A DNA stretch of 64,000 bases. It comes from Bullera alba (lineage: Eukaryota > Basidiomycota > Tremellomycetes > Tremellales > Bulleraceae). A model generated the notes under the pieces. It was not told the origin of the DNA, did no database searches, and was given only the letters and a program-made list of their open reading frames with translations. Where the stretch lies: the NCBI GenBank assembly GCA_001600095.1, contig BCIX01000001.1, positions 310,001-374,000 of the forward strand, written 5' to 3'. Positions 1 through 10,800 of the stretch are shown piece after piece. Within the stretch, counting starts at the first letter, position 1. Each line of letters begins with the position of its first letter. Both the position numbers and the translations under genes were made by a program.

Positions 1-1484
1 GTCCTGCCGGGCGACAAGGTCGAGGGGACTTTGATGCGAGATGGCAAGAGAAAGGTCTACACCATGAATGGTGAGGGAGAAGCTATCCTTCGCTCTGAAC
101 AGCGCTGATAGATGATACTAGGTCTCTACACCATGCTACTGGCATTGGGTATCTCGGTCGGTATCCTGCTGCAGCCAGGTGGTATTCACCTTTACTCGTG
201 GCTTTACGACCACTTTCTCCAACTCGCCTCGGCATCGCTAGTCATGTCGGCTTTCCAGGCCACTTGGGTCTACGCATACAGCTACTACTCTGGTGAACTC
301 CTTGCGCTCGGAGGTAACTCTGGTATTTTCATCTACGATGTGAGTTCAGCTGTCGCTTGGGACGTCCTGGTAGCTGATACTGACTTCGTTCCTAGTGGTT
401 CCTGGGTCGACCACTCAACCCGACCGTCCCCGGATTCCCCTCGTTCGACATCAAGACCTTCAACGAGGTCAGGCCGGGAATTATCGGCTGGCCATTGCTC
501 AACATTGCCTGTGCGTGTGAGCAATACCTCCGATTCGGCAAGGTCACCGATAGCATGTGGATGGTCGTCTTGTTTGAAATGTGGTACTCTTTCGACAGTC
601 TGTGGCAGGAGGTAAGATCACCGTAAACTCCACCAGTAATCCCTGGTTCTGATCTTGCACCACGTATAGTCTGCCATTCTGAACCAGATGGACATCACGA
701 CCGATGGCTTTGGATTCATGCTTTCCTTTGGTGACCTCGTCTGGGTGCCATTCGTGTATGGCCTTCAGGCGCGCTACCTCGCCTTCCACCCGATCAACCT
801 CGGACTGGTTGCTGGCTCGGCTATCGTACTCGTCAAAGCGGTCGGTCTGTACATTTTCAGACAGTCCAACTGGGAGAAACATGAGTTCAGGAATGGCAGA
901 AACCCAAGAAGTGAGCAGATTCATTGGGCTCTTTGCCTTTGAGAAATCCCACTCTGACACGCGGCAGACCTCGAGTTCATGCAGACGGAACGAGGCACCA
1001 AGCTCTTGACATCTGGATGGTGGGGTCGATCCAGGCATCCCGTGAGCGAGAACGACTTGATCCAATTGGTATATGCTGACAGGATGTAGAACTACTTTGG
1101 TGACTGGCTCATGGCGTGAGTCATCCCTCCCATTACAGAAGCCGCTCGCGCGCCTCGAAGGCTGATGACAATGCTGACGCTTCATGTAGCCTCGCCTGGT
1201 GTCTGCCCACTGGCTTCAACACGCCCATCACTTATTTCTACCTCGCATTCTTCATCGTGCTCCTGCTCCACCGACAGGTCCGAGACGACGAGATGTGTAG
1301 GCAGAAGTACGGCAAAGACTGGGACAAGGTGGGTCCGGAAATCGATCAAAATTTGAATATTTGAATATTGTTGACGAGCTATCAGTACTGCGAGTTGGTG
1401 CCATACCGGATCATTCCATACGTCGTGAGTGTAGTCGATCTCGTTTGAACGCGGTGTCGGCGACTGACGTCCTGTCAGTACTAG
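1..1484 (+). CDS. ERG24: Delta(14)-sterol reductase, 3' part
   Basis: Partial gene cut by the left edge; exons 1-70, 122-339, 396-611, 670-910, 968-1041, 1090-1115, 1190-1328, 1386-1424 and 1479-1484 give 342 residues. The family reduces the C14=C15 double bond of the sterol core with NADPH in the ER membrane, during ergosterol synthesis. The sequence shows several hydrophobic segments, LRFGKVTDSM, the C-terminal signature LLTSGWWGRSRHPNYFGDW, and the ending VPYRIIPYVY, which fits ERG24/LBR better than ERG4 (whose ending differs). The last coding exon is only 6 nt (Tyr plus stop) but is needed for the conserved PYVY end. ERG4 or a DHCR7-like reductase is the main alternative. It converges on citrate synthase. 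Confidence 0.9.
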
Positions 1485-1859
1485 ACGGTGCTGGAGGCAG
1501 AGTCACAGGAGGCCCAGACTGAATCTGGAGAACGCAGGAAGGAGGGAGGAGAGGCGGAAGTGAGGTGAAGCGCAGTGCAAGTACGATCTGATGATAGACA
1601 TTAATGTCGCAATATGACCAGTGACCCGGACGGGGCAATATACAAGCAATATACTACGAGCACCTGTCCATATCGCTTATTTAATGATGTGTGGCCTTGG
1701 GCCGAATGGCCAGACCTGGGAAGGAGCGCCATGCAGAACGATTCATGAGCTACAAAAGATGTCAAACTCGTCGAAGTCTCGATACTAATGGCACTGCAGT
1801 CTCTATCCGCAAACCCATCCGATCCGCCAGTTATGACCCGCCAGAATTTTGGTGCGAGC
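1485..1859. other. Convergent 3' intergenic gap (ERG24/CIT1)
   Basis: This 375-bp stretch lies between the stops of two convergent genes and should hold both 3' UTRs and polyadenylation signals. No open frame with gene-like character or RNA gene is seen. Confidence 0.5.
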
Positions 1860-2852
1860 TTATTTGCCCTCGAACATCTTCTTGATGGCGTCGGTGGAGT
1901 ACGACTTGGGTCGCTCAAGGGGCATCTGCGAGTGGTCAGAATAAGATTCTTGTGGAAAGACGCTTGTCGACTTACACCAAGGGCTCGGTCCCAGATGAGC
2001 TGGGAGACGACACCGAAGGCTCGGGAGACACCGAAGAGGACGGTGTAAAAGTCCTGCTGGTGGAGGCCGTAGCTGAAGAATCGTCAGTTGATGTCTCCAT
2101 GTCTTCGTTGCAAACTACTCACTAGGTGAGGAGGACACCGGAGTGGGCGTCCACGTTAGGCCATGGGTCTGTAATATCAGTACGAGTCAGAAGGGGGTTG
2201 ACTTACTCTTGGCTTTACCAGCCTCAAGGAGGATGTTGGGGACGACCTTGTAGATCTGGCCGACCAGCTTGAAGAGTGGGTCCTCGGGCAGGTGCTTGAG
2301 GGCGAACTCTCGCTGGGCGGTGTATCGGGGGTCCTGCATCCGTGTCAGCTGTCATGCCGGAGAGCGTTATAGCTGTACTTACAGTCTTTCTCAGGACGGC
2401 GTGACCGTAACCTGGGACGACTCGGCCAGACTTGAGGGTGGACCAAACGTACTCGGAGACCTTCTCGTCAGAGACGTCCTCGCCGATCTGGCTTCGCATC
2501 TCCTGGACCCATCGGAGGACCTCCTGGTTGGCAAGACTGGAACGACATTAGCTACAATTGAGAGCAAAACACTCACCCGTGGAGGGGACCGGCGAGACCG
2601 TTGAGGGCGGCCGAGAACGACAGGAAGGGGTCGGAAAGGGCGGAACCGACCAAGTGACCGGTGTGGGCAGAGACGTTTCCACCCTCGTGGTCGGAGTGAA
2701 TGGTGATGTAGAGTCTCATCAAGTCGACAAACTGCTCGTTGTCACCGTAGCCGAGGAGAGTGGCCAAGTTGGCAGAGTAGTCCTTGTTGGCGTCGATGGC
2801 TGGGAGCTTGCCATCGCCGTAAACGTTTCGGAAGATTCGTCCGGCAATGTTT

Positions 2853-2884
<32 letters not shown>

Positions 2885-3664
2885 AAAGGTCGTCTTCCAG
2901 TACTCCTTCTTGTGGACACCCTGAGAGTAGGCCTTGGCGAAGGCGGAGTCGTGGTTGAGCTATGAAAGGGTTTAGTACTGATCTACATCCTGTGCAGCTG
3001 TACTCACAGCAGTCACGGCGAGCGAGAACTGGGACATTGGGTGGAGGGTGTTGGGGCATCGGTCGATGAGCTCCTCGACGAATTTGGGGATCTCAGCCCT
3101 GGCAGCCCACTCCTGGGACAGACCCTTGACCTGCTCCTCGGTTGGGACCTCTCCGGTGAGGAGGAGCCAGAAGAGACCTTCTGGTAGGGGCTCCTGACCA
3201 CCTGGGGCGGTTGGGAGTTTGGCCTGGCATTCGGGGATGGTCAAGCCTCGGAATCGGATACCCTCGTCGGCGTCGAGGACGGAACCCTCCCAAATCAGAC
3301 CCTACAGCCAGAGTCAATCCACGTTCCAGAAATCGATGGTAGACTGAGACCCACCTTGATACCTCGCATACCACCGTAAGCCTGGTCGACGGTCATCTCA
3401 CCAAAGCTCTTGTTGCCGTGAGCGGCTCGGACAGCCTTGACATTCTCAATCTCCTTGGGGATGAGCTCGGCCATTCGGTCCTTGAGGGACTGAGCGTAGG
3501 CCGCAGACGACGAGGCAAAGGTCCTCGACAAAGTGGGTCGGAGCTGCGAGGCCATGTCAGTGTGAATTAGGGCTGCCGTCTGGGAATAACATTCGCCCAT
3601 CTCCCAGGCGTAAGCGGGCACGTACCTGAGCTCGCAGAGCGTTCCTGGACATTGCTAGGGACAT
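1860..3664 (-). CDS. CIT1: Citrate synthase, mitochondrial
   Basis: Condenses oxaloacetate and acetyl-CoA to citrate, first step of the TCA cycle, in the mitochondrial matrix. Exons (transcript order) 3664-3626, 3543-3355, 3301-3008, 2959-2577, 2536-2383, 2333-2207, 2168-2123, 2072-1976 and 1925-1860 give 464 residues. The start [13 protein letters not shown] begins a basic, Ser/Ala-rich presequence without acidic residues, as in mitochondrial targeting. Family motifs are complete: [29 protein letters not shown], the GPLHGLANQ substrate loop and [15 protein letters not shown]. The C-terminus (MFEGK) lacks a peroxisomal SKL-type signal, so this is the mitochondrial and not a glyoxysomal isoform. 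It is transcribed away from DOM34's 3' end. Confidence 0.96.
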
Positions 3665-4074
3665 CTTTGGTAGCTGTTCGTGGGTCTAGTAGACGTCAAC
3701 AACGATGAGAGATGAGGAGTGATAGGGATAGTGGACGCTCTTGTTTTTTGGGCGAGGGAGAAACTCCAATCAGGGAAACCCGGCTGGAGGGGGAAAGTAA
3801 GCGGCGTCGGCCGCAATCGGATTACAGTGACGGAACGCCGAAAACCGCACCCCCCCACACTTTTGATCCCGCTAGTCGATATAAGCGGGCCGGTCAGTCA
3901 CCGCGAGCAGCTGCTAGGGCTGGGCTGCTGTCAAGTTGCTGTTGAGTTGCTGCAGTATGAGTATCGCTGTGCGTGTCTCGATGATCCAAGCAACAGGAGA
4001 GCGCATGCATGCGTGGGACCAGCACTCCGTTCATAAAGACCGGTTGAGCAAGTGATCCGGTTGAGCAAGTCTCA
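3665..4074. other. CIT1 upstream region / DOM34 3' end
   Basis: A 410-bp gap carrying the promoter of CIT1 (minus strand) and the 3' UTR of DOM34. It contains a C-run near 3850 and a TATATA-like element near 3878-3884, roughly 215 bp before the CIT1 start; I cannot say whether it acts as a TATA box. No gene seen. Confidence 0.4.
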
Positions 4075-5801
4075 TCAAGCAGACTCTCCTTCTCCGTTAC
4101 CATTAGCAGCCGCCTCAGCCGCCTCAGCCGCCTCCTTGGCCTCCTTCTCCTCCATCTCGACGATCTCCACATCGAGGGGATATGTCAATATCGCGGCTAT
4201 GCCCGTGAGGAGGTTGAGCTGCTGACCCGACTCGTGCATCGACGAGAAGATCAACGACTCTCCCCCCCTCGCACGGACCGCCTCCACCATCTCGACATAG
4301 CGATTTCTCGTGACCGGATCACTGGACCTGGAGTCGGGAGTCAGCGTGACTCAAGAAATATCATGATATACTTCAACTCACCTGAACAAGTCGTCCGAGA
4401 TAAGTAGTGTCCCGACAGCACCGCGATCGACAGCCAAAGCGACATGTTCGGGGCCGTACCATGCTCTAAGCTCATCCGTCGCGAGCATCTTCTGGAATCT
4501 GACAGATGTCAGCGGTGCTGTAAGCTGTTTTTGCTATCACTCACTTGTCCAGTCCGACTCCTTCACGAGCAAACTTTGCTCCTTGGAGCATCTTGGCGAC
4601 TTCCGGCGCCCGCAGAGCCTCGACGAGGGAGTGCACGTGATGAGTGTTGGAGTGAACCTTGACCCACTTCGACCGCGAGGCCAGTAAAGGTTTGTTCGAA
4701 GTCAATGTCGCTTGTTGAAAGATGTAGTCATATAGCTGTAGCAAGTCAGCGTTGCTCGTGAGCACGTGTACCGCCCTACTCACCGAGTCCTTGGTGAAAC
4801 CGGGACTGGCGATCACAACCGCTTTGAGAGTCTGAAAGGGGACAAGCCGCAAGAGCGAATTGTAAACAGATGAGAAGAAGTTCTCCATGGCCTGAGAGCA
4901 TCAGCAACGAGTTTGATCAACTGGACCTACTTTGTCGTGGCCTGATGTACCGCCTTTCCGTTTCCGAGGAACCGACACGTCTATACGCTGTCTGACCACT
5001 GTCATGTGCTCCGACAATAGGCATATCGCGGCGGTACCTATTCTCGTCAGGACGGCCTCATATGCACCAAGAGCTGGACTCACCCTCGCCGCAGACCACA
5101 GCTCCGACCTCTGCTCCTCTGCCCTCTTTCGTGCTCTCCTCTACTCTCTCCAAAGCGACAGAATCCCACCCAGAGGCTTTAGTCAGTCTGAAATCCCGAT
5201 TTGCTATCACCAATGATCAGCACCCAATCGCTCCTCCCGTAAACACCGGTCATGACACCCACCTTCCAGGTCTAGAGTGTGGTACGCTCCCAACCGGACA
5301 TATTCGTTCTCCTCCGCCACTTTACCAGAGATCTGCAGTGCGGCAGTGGGCTCCTTCTTCTCCTGCCCACCAGCAGACGTCGAACTCGATGCAGCTTGCG
5401 AGAATGCCGTCTAAGAGATATCAGCCCGATTCTTTCAGAGTTGCTTTGGACGTCATGTACGAACCTTTGTGACCAAAAGGGTGAGATTGACTCTGACCCG
5501 ATATGAATCGGAGGATCCGGTCGAAGAAACGGTGTTGATCTTTCGCATGGTAAGAGCTCTCACTTCGTCGCCCTGCTCCAAGCGTCAGCAATGAGGTCAC
5601 GATATCTTCCCGGACCCGACCCACCTCTGCAATCAAGTTGTACACGTGCCACATGTCTTCATCGTCTTCCGGCCGAAGAATCACATAGCCCTACACAAGG
5701 TCAAATGGTTAGCCATATGAGCGTAGTCCATATCTGTTCTGCTCTGATGGGCTTGCGCTCACCGAACCATCCCTCTCCACGGCTTTCTTGATGAGCTTCA
5801 T
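4075..5801 (-). CDS. DOM34: Dom34/Pelota ribosome-rescue factor
   Basis: Dom34 is an eRF1 paralogue that, with Hbs1, splits ribosomes stalled without a stop codon (no-go and non-stop decay). Ten exons: 5801-5763, 5690-5625, 5572-5465, 5410-5263, 5203-5084, 5037-4931, 4891-4784, 4735-4545, 4498-4382 and 4327-4075, giving 418 residues. The N-terminus reads [14 protein letters not shown] then [15 protein letters not shown], the Pelota N-terminal domain. The central domain has [16 protein letters not shown] and no GGQ hydrolysis motif, as expected. The C-terminal domain ends with [22 protein letters not shown]. An Ala/Glu-rich tail (about 25 residues, [13 protein letters not shown] region) extends beyond the usual end and makes it longer than the roughly 385-residue family norm. 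Nine introns are present. Confidence 0.95.
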
Positions 5802-6223
5802 GGCGCGATCCCTTTGTCCAATGTTCGAAGATACAGCCTGAAGTTAGGTTCACAGATGAACAAGAAACGGTCGACAGGTTTCAAACTGATGGTGATCCTT
5901 TTGCTTCGCTGGGCACTTGAGATGAATGATGATCAGACTGAGTTCAACCTCGAGTTCAGTTACAGCCAGCCAAACAAAATTGGTGCGTTTCGAAATGTGC
6001 GTCATCGGCAGCCTGTAACCTCCACGCGCCGAGCGTCCTGTCTGAGGGTGCTCGTCCCGTCGTCCGTTGCATGCTACAGGTGTGGCCTTTGCATGCTGGC
6101 GGGATCCGAGACTGTGCAACGAGTGGATATGTGACATCTTCTGTTGCTGTACCCCAATGCAATGCATAGTGCTACTGATACATATTGTGTGCTGCCGTTC
6201 GCGTGTCCTCCTCAGCCGATAAT
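5802..6223. other. DOM34 promoter / KEI1 3' flank
   Basis: A 422-bp gap upstream of DOM34 (minus) and downstream of KEI1 (minus). It should contain the DOM34 promoter and the KEI1 terminator. No RNA gene, repeat or credible coding frame was seen. Confidence 0.4.
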
Positions 6224-7271
6224 TCAATCCCACGTGAACTCCCTCTCCTCCGCTCTCAACCGCTCGACCTCCTGATCAACCTGTTCACTCTGGCCGGACC
6301 GCTGTGCCTGGGCAGCACGCCTCTCCCCAGCCGCTCGGAGGTCGGCGCTGGTCGTTGGATGGACCGTTTGGGTGACTTTGGACCGGGCGGTTAGCGGCAG
6401 AGTGTGATATGTCGATGAGCGAAGATGAGCAGCGTAGGAGTAAAGGATCATGATGAAATATGCCTATGTTGACCATGAGTACATTGTCGAGGGCGACACC
6501 ATAGACCGAAGCTTTGGACTTGCCTTGAGCAAAAAGCCAAAGAACAAAGTCCACCCGGCAAACACCTTTTCCTGGGACCAAATCTCCCCCGCCAATGCCT
6601 TGCGGACATCATCGGCACCCGGTGTATCGTTTCCAGAGGCCGGATCGGGGATCTCACCCCGGCTCACGGCGAGGTCGACGAGGTCTTGCTGGGCTTGCGA
6701 ATTGAGGATTCGTCGCCCGTCATGCGGGATGACGTACCAGTAGTGCTGGTAAAAGATGAAGTGGAAGAAGGATTGTATTAAGTGGTCCAGGACGAACAAA
6801 TGAGCGATAGTTTGCGTGCTCAAAGCGGATTCCTATAGGACTATAGATCAGACGAAAGCGTCTCACATTATCAGAGGCTGACGTTGCACCCACCGACTTG
6901 ACGATTTTCAACGCCCATAGGAAGGCAAAGAGCGTTGCGACTGAGTAGGCATAATACGACAGTTGCGAGAAGCTGCCTCCCACGAAGATCGTTATTAGAC
7001 CGTAGACACCGGCGACCTTGTTGATGAGCTAGGGACTGTCAGTGCTGAACTTGGCACACAGTCGCCAGCAGAAACTTTGGCTCACGCCGAACAGCAACAC
7101 GATCTCAGCCCCTGATCAGGGCATCAGCTTAGTACTGAAGGATCAGGACGTATTCACAGACGATGAGCTCGTCTGCTTTATCTGCTACGTCAAGCAGCAC
7201 CCACCTAGCTTAATGTCCAGGAGGCCCAGGAATGAGTCGAACATGGGTGACCCCATGAAATTGAGGCGCAT
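6224..7271 (-). CDS. KEI1: Kei1-like subunit of inositolphosphorylceramide synthase
   Basis: Kei1 is the essential partner of the IPC synthase Aur1 in the Golgi. Exons 7271-7205, 7111-7086, 7028-6894, 6832-6524 and 6463-6224 give 258 residues. The order matches the family: short N-terminus, four hydrophobic segments (SFLGLLDIKLG; VLINKVAGVYGLITIFVG; SYYAYSVATLFAFLW; then HLFVLDHLIQSFFHFIFYQHYWYVIPHDGRR), then a hydrophilic cytosolic tail rich in Arg and Glu. The fourth intron (6464-6523) begins GCAAGT, not GT, and ends ATAG. Splicing there is needed to join the loop to the last hydrophobic segment and tail; read-through stops after about 20 residues. Divergent from RPS3 over 436 bp. Confidence 0.85.
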
Positions 7272-7707
7272 TTCGATTTCGAGTCTTCAAGAAGGCCACG
7301 TCGGTGCGTCGTCCGGTTGTTGACACACGTCGGCACCAGGCGTTCTATAGTCCTTGTGCAGAGTGAAGTAATGAATGTCAACGACAACGACATTGCGACC
7401 CGGCATACAAGTTGTTGCGATATCGCATGCGAGTGTACCGTGTACCTACGTAACGTGCCACGTGTGACCTGAGCATTCGCGCGTGGTCGGTTGCAGCGGG
7501 AGATGCCACACTTGCCTTGTATCTCGGCGATTTGATCAAAACGCCGATCCAAAACGGGATCAGATTTTGCGAAACTTGGCCACTGTGTGGTCCGCTAGCT
7601 GTGACTGTGCTGGGGGGGTTGCTCGCTCGCTGGACCACTGCCTGCGCTCGCGATCGACATTTGACAGACGTGCAAGTGTACACCTCTTCCTTCATCCATC
7701 AATCAAA
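7272..7707. promoter_or_regulatory. Divergent KEI1/RPS3 intergenic promoter
   Basis: A 436-bp region between two divergent starts; it must carry both promoters. The stretch before RPS3 is pyrimidine-rich (7681-7707), common in fungal ribosomal protein genes. No specific factor site is assigned. Confidence 0.5.
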
Positions 7708-8757
7708 ATGGCTACTTCTTCCCAGATCTCCAAGAAGAGAAAATTCATCGCCGACGGTGTCTTCCAGGCCGAGCTCGGAGAGTTCTTGTGAGTCAATGTG
7801 TCGATTGGATCAAAAGGGATAGGAGCGATAGGAGGAGCAAAGAGGATGGTCGAGGAAATCGAAGGGATCGGTCGCTGACCAGACTGTTCCTCTATCTTCG
7901 ACCTGCTATTTCCACGATTTCATCTACAACGTATGCTCGCGAACCCCACGTCCGCATCACCCACACAGCACCCGAGAGCTCGCCGAGGAGGGATACTCTG
8001 GATGTGAGGTCCGAGTGACCCACGCCCGAACCGAGATCATCATCCGAGCCACCCACACCCAGGATGTCCTCGGTGACAAGGGACGAAGGATCAGAGAGCT
8101 CAAGGCATTGGTCGAGAAGCGATTCAAGTTCCCAGAGAACTCTCTCGAGCTTTACGCCGAGAAGGTCCAGTTCCGAGGTCTCTCTGCCGTTGCCCAGGCC
8201 GAGTCCCTCCGATACAAGCTCCTCGGTGGTCTTGCCATGCGACGGTGAGTTGCCGACACGTCCATCCCGACCATGTGACTTGTTGCTGATCCCATATTTA
8301 GAGCCTGTTACGGTGTCCTCCGATTCGTCATGGAGTCCGGCGCCAAGGGTTGCGAGGTTGTCGTCTCCGGTAAACTGCGAGCTGCTCGAGCCAAGTCGAT
8401 GAAGTTCGTCGACGGTTTCATGATCCACTCCGGTCAGCCAGCCAACGAGTACGTCGACTACGCCGTCCGACACGTTCTCCTCCGACAAGGTGTCTTGGGT
8501 ATCAAGGTCAAGATGTGAGTGGAATTAGCCTCGTAATTCAGCGCTCGTGCTGACAAGGTCACAGCATGAAGCCCCACGACCCAGAGGGCCGACAGGGACC
8601 CGCCAAGAACCTTCCAGACGCCGTCAACCTCGTCGAGCCCAAGCCAGAGGGTTCGATCGAGATCCGATCCGAGCACAAGGACCCACCAGTCCAGGCCGTC
8701 CAGCCCCCTGCCCAGCAGCAACAGCCACAGGAGGAGCAGGCCCAGGAGGCGTTCTAA
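7708..8757 (+). CDS. RPS3: 40S ribosomal protein uS3
   Basis: Component of the 40S subunit at the mRNA entry channel. Exons 7708-7787, 7969-8244, 8302-8514 and 8565-8757 give 253 residues. The N-terminus [20 protein letters not shown] leads into [14 protein letters not shown], then the KH domain ([25 protein letters not shown]) and the C-terminal S3 domain ([23 protein letters not shown]). The tail is Gln/Pro/Glu-rich and ends QEAF. Intron 1 is 181 nt, clearly longer than the neighbours' 40-75 nt introns; long first introns are common in ribosomal protein genes. Codon choice is strongly biased (CGA, AAG, CTC), consistent with high expression. Confidence 0.97.
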
Positions 8758-8971
8758 GGACTTTCTTGGTGTCGCGGTTTGCAGGGACGAATCGACTTGG
8801 TATCGCACATGTAGCATGTATGGTATCGAGGTGACATTGGTGTGGCTGCGGTCTCGCAAATACGGCTCGCGGCCCTAACACTGACATCCTACTGAGGCGT
8901 CTCGCTATTGCTCTCCGTCTTTGTTCGCATCGTAGCCCCAGTTGATCTGTCGCTCGAATATCTGCATGCCG

Positions 8972-9564
8972 CTATGAGCTCTCTACAGTCGATATCCACT
9001 CTACCAGCTTCTTCTCCATGATCAACAATGTCTTGCTCGCAAATGGATCTAAGGAAGGTCCCGAAGACGTCGTGAGCGTCGGTGAGAGCGAGAGGGAGAG
9101 GTGTATCTGCCGAGTAGGAAACTTGCGCGCTGCCACACGATCAACGGTGTTGAATGGTCATTTCTTCCTCCACTTACCCAAGCGTTGAGACATGGATAAC
9201 GATAGATCCGAACTTGATCGGAAGAGAGGTGTCGCCGTCACAGGAATGTTCTACAAGCGCATCAGGAACCAGCCATTCATGTACAGTCCATGCTGTTCAG
9301 TCGACTCACCCCTCTCGAAGGCATGGCGACTGACCAATCTCCTGCTAGTTTCTTATCCCCCGACACGGTCTCTCCGCCATCTGACTGCCCGTCAGAAGGA
9401 GGAGCACTGCCGATCCAGAGGAGGTATGTGTCCTTGAGTCGAGTCAGGTGAAAGTTGAATGAAGGCGATGATGGAAGTGGGGAGGGGATGTGGTGGTGAT
9501 GTAGCGAGATCTGGGGCTGGAGGGGGTTTGAGCCCTGGGCGGACGACATCGTAGCTGTGGCCAT
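8972..9564 (-). CDS. PSMG4: Proteasome assembly chaperone 4 (PAC4)-like
   Basis: PAC4 acts with PAC3 to assemble the 20S alpha ring. Exons 9564-9310, 9250-9178 and 9129-8972 give 161 residues. The family pattern is visible: a beta-rich N-terminus leading to RLKDTYLLWIGSAPP, then WSVAMPSRG, TPLFRSSSDLSLSMSQRLARKF and a final helix KTLLIMEKKLVEWI. These match in order the vertebrate motifs around KLRDSFFLWVG, LAVAMCSR and LAQRLARKTNKQVF. The N-terminal 30 residues are His/Pro/Ser-rich and probably disordered. It converges on RPS3 (214 bp between stops) and is divergent from the next gene over 276 bp. The small size and weak conservation of the family leave some doubt. Confidence 0.8.
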
Positions 9565-9840
9565 ATCGGCAGAAAGTAGAGTCCTGCGGCTGGATATTGC
9601 TACACCAGTTTGAGTACACGAGTGCGCTTTGGCAAAGGGTCAAAGAAGAGTGCAGTCTTGAGTGCAGTTCTGAAACGGTTGACCGAAGCTACCGAAGTGA
9701 ATCGACCTCCACCTCACAGCTCACAGCGATTGACCGAACGTCCTGCACTCTGCTCTTGATACCTCGTGCTGTAGATTCGTTGACGACTGGGTTAGATTTG
9801 AACACTCCTACGAGCGACTTACACGGCATCTCATATCGCC

Positions 9841-10637
9841 ATGGCCCACCTCACTCCACCATCCTCGAAGCAGAACACCCCGGTGCGCCGCACTGACCCC
9901 ACCGAAGCTCCAGTCTCGCCAACCTCGACATCAACCTTGAACCCCTTCCGATCATCCGGTTCTGCAACACTGGCCCTAGCCTCACCACCGCGCCAGTCGG
10001 GCGACGTCATTGATGAGGAAGAAGGACTTGATCTACAAGCTGGAGACGCTGCGCTCGGAGGAGCTGCCAACGAGATGGACATTGACGAAGAAGGGGAAAG
10101 TGAATCAGAGTCGGAGGATGAGATCGATGTCGAAGATCTAGAGGAGGTTGAAGGGGACGAAGGTCTTGGACCAGCACCGGAACAAGCGCAGTCCATCGAG
10201 GGAGCGAAGACAGAGGATATTGTGGAAGATGCCAAAGCGCAGACAGAGGAGGTTCCAGCTGGAGGAGCACTCGCCCCAGCGGCATTATTGGCAAAAGCAG
10301 GCGGGAAGAAGAAGAAGGTGAGCGACGAATCATCCTTTCTCCTCTCTTCGGGGAGGTGGTGGATGTCATGAGGCAAAATCTTAGCAAGTGTAGAGGAGAG
10401 TAATTGACGCCCGTATATAGGCATCCCGAGGGAAGCGCTCGAGCAAGAAGCAGAAGAAGGGGAAACTGCCAAACAACTCCAGAGGCATGTACGAGAGTGA
10501 CATCGTGGCGAGGTGGAACAAGGGTGCGTCGCCTCATCTATGACCGTTGTCAGAGGACAGCCGACTGATGGGCAATACTTGCAGACTTTGGAGACGTCTG
10601 TTTGGGCGGTCCACTCGAGCTGCCCAGGAGGCAATGA
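9841..10637 (+). CDS. Acidic, basic-tailed protein of unknown function
   Basis: Not recognised. Exons 9841-10317, 10421-10523 and 10585-10637 give 210 residues. Residues 1-55 are Ser/Thr/Pro-rich; about 56-150 form a strongly acidic stretch (Glu/Asp runs including MDIDEEGESESESEDE); then comes a Lys/Arg cluster (GGKKKKASRGKRSSKKQKKGK) like a bipartite nuclear localisation signal; the C-terminus reads MYESDIVARWNKDFGDVCL and ends in ELPRRQ. Acidic block plus basic patch suggests a nuclear or nucleolar chromatin-associated protein; that is inference only. Divergent from the PAC4-like gene. The last exon is short, so the exact C-terminus is the weakest part of the model. Confidence 0.6.
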
Positions 10638-10800
10638 TCCGACTTGGCTCGTTCCCTCACCGTACGATATGACGACTTTACGATGTGTGCTGGTCGAAGT
10701 CAGACTCAGGCGCACCACATCAGCTGGATGTTACACCCGGCCATGCATTGTATATGATACAAGTTGAACCGTCCCGTAACCATATTCTCAGTACTCAACA

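Noticed and set aside
7881..7928. Treating the 48-nt in-frame segment of RPS3 intron 1 as a constitutive exon.
   Set aside because: It would insert 16 residues in the highly conserved [11 protein letters not shown] region, and its branch-point-like CTGAC is only 3 nt from the acceptor.
9831..10718. A 295-codon minus-strand frame opposite the acidic protein gene.
   Set aside because: It is the antisense shadow of Glu/Asp-rich codons (giving Ser-rich runs) and lacks gene-like features.
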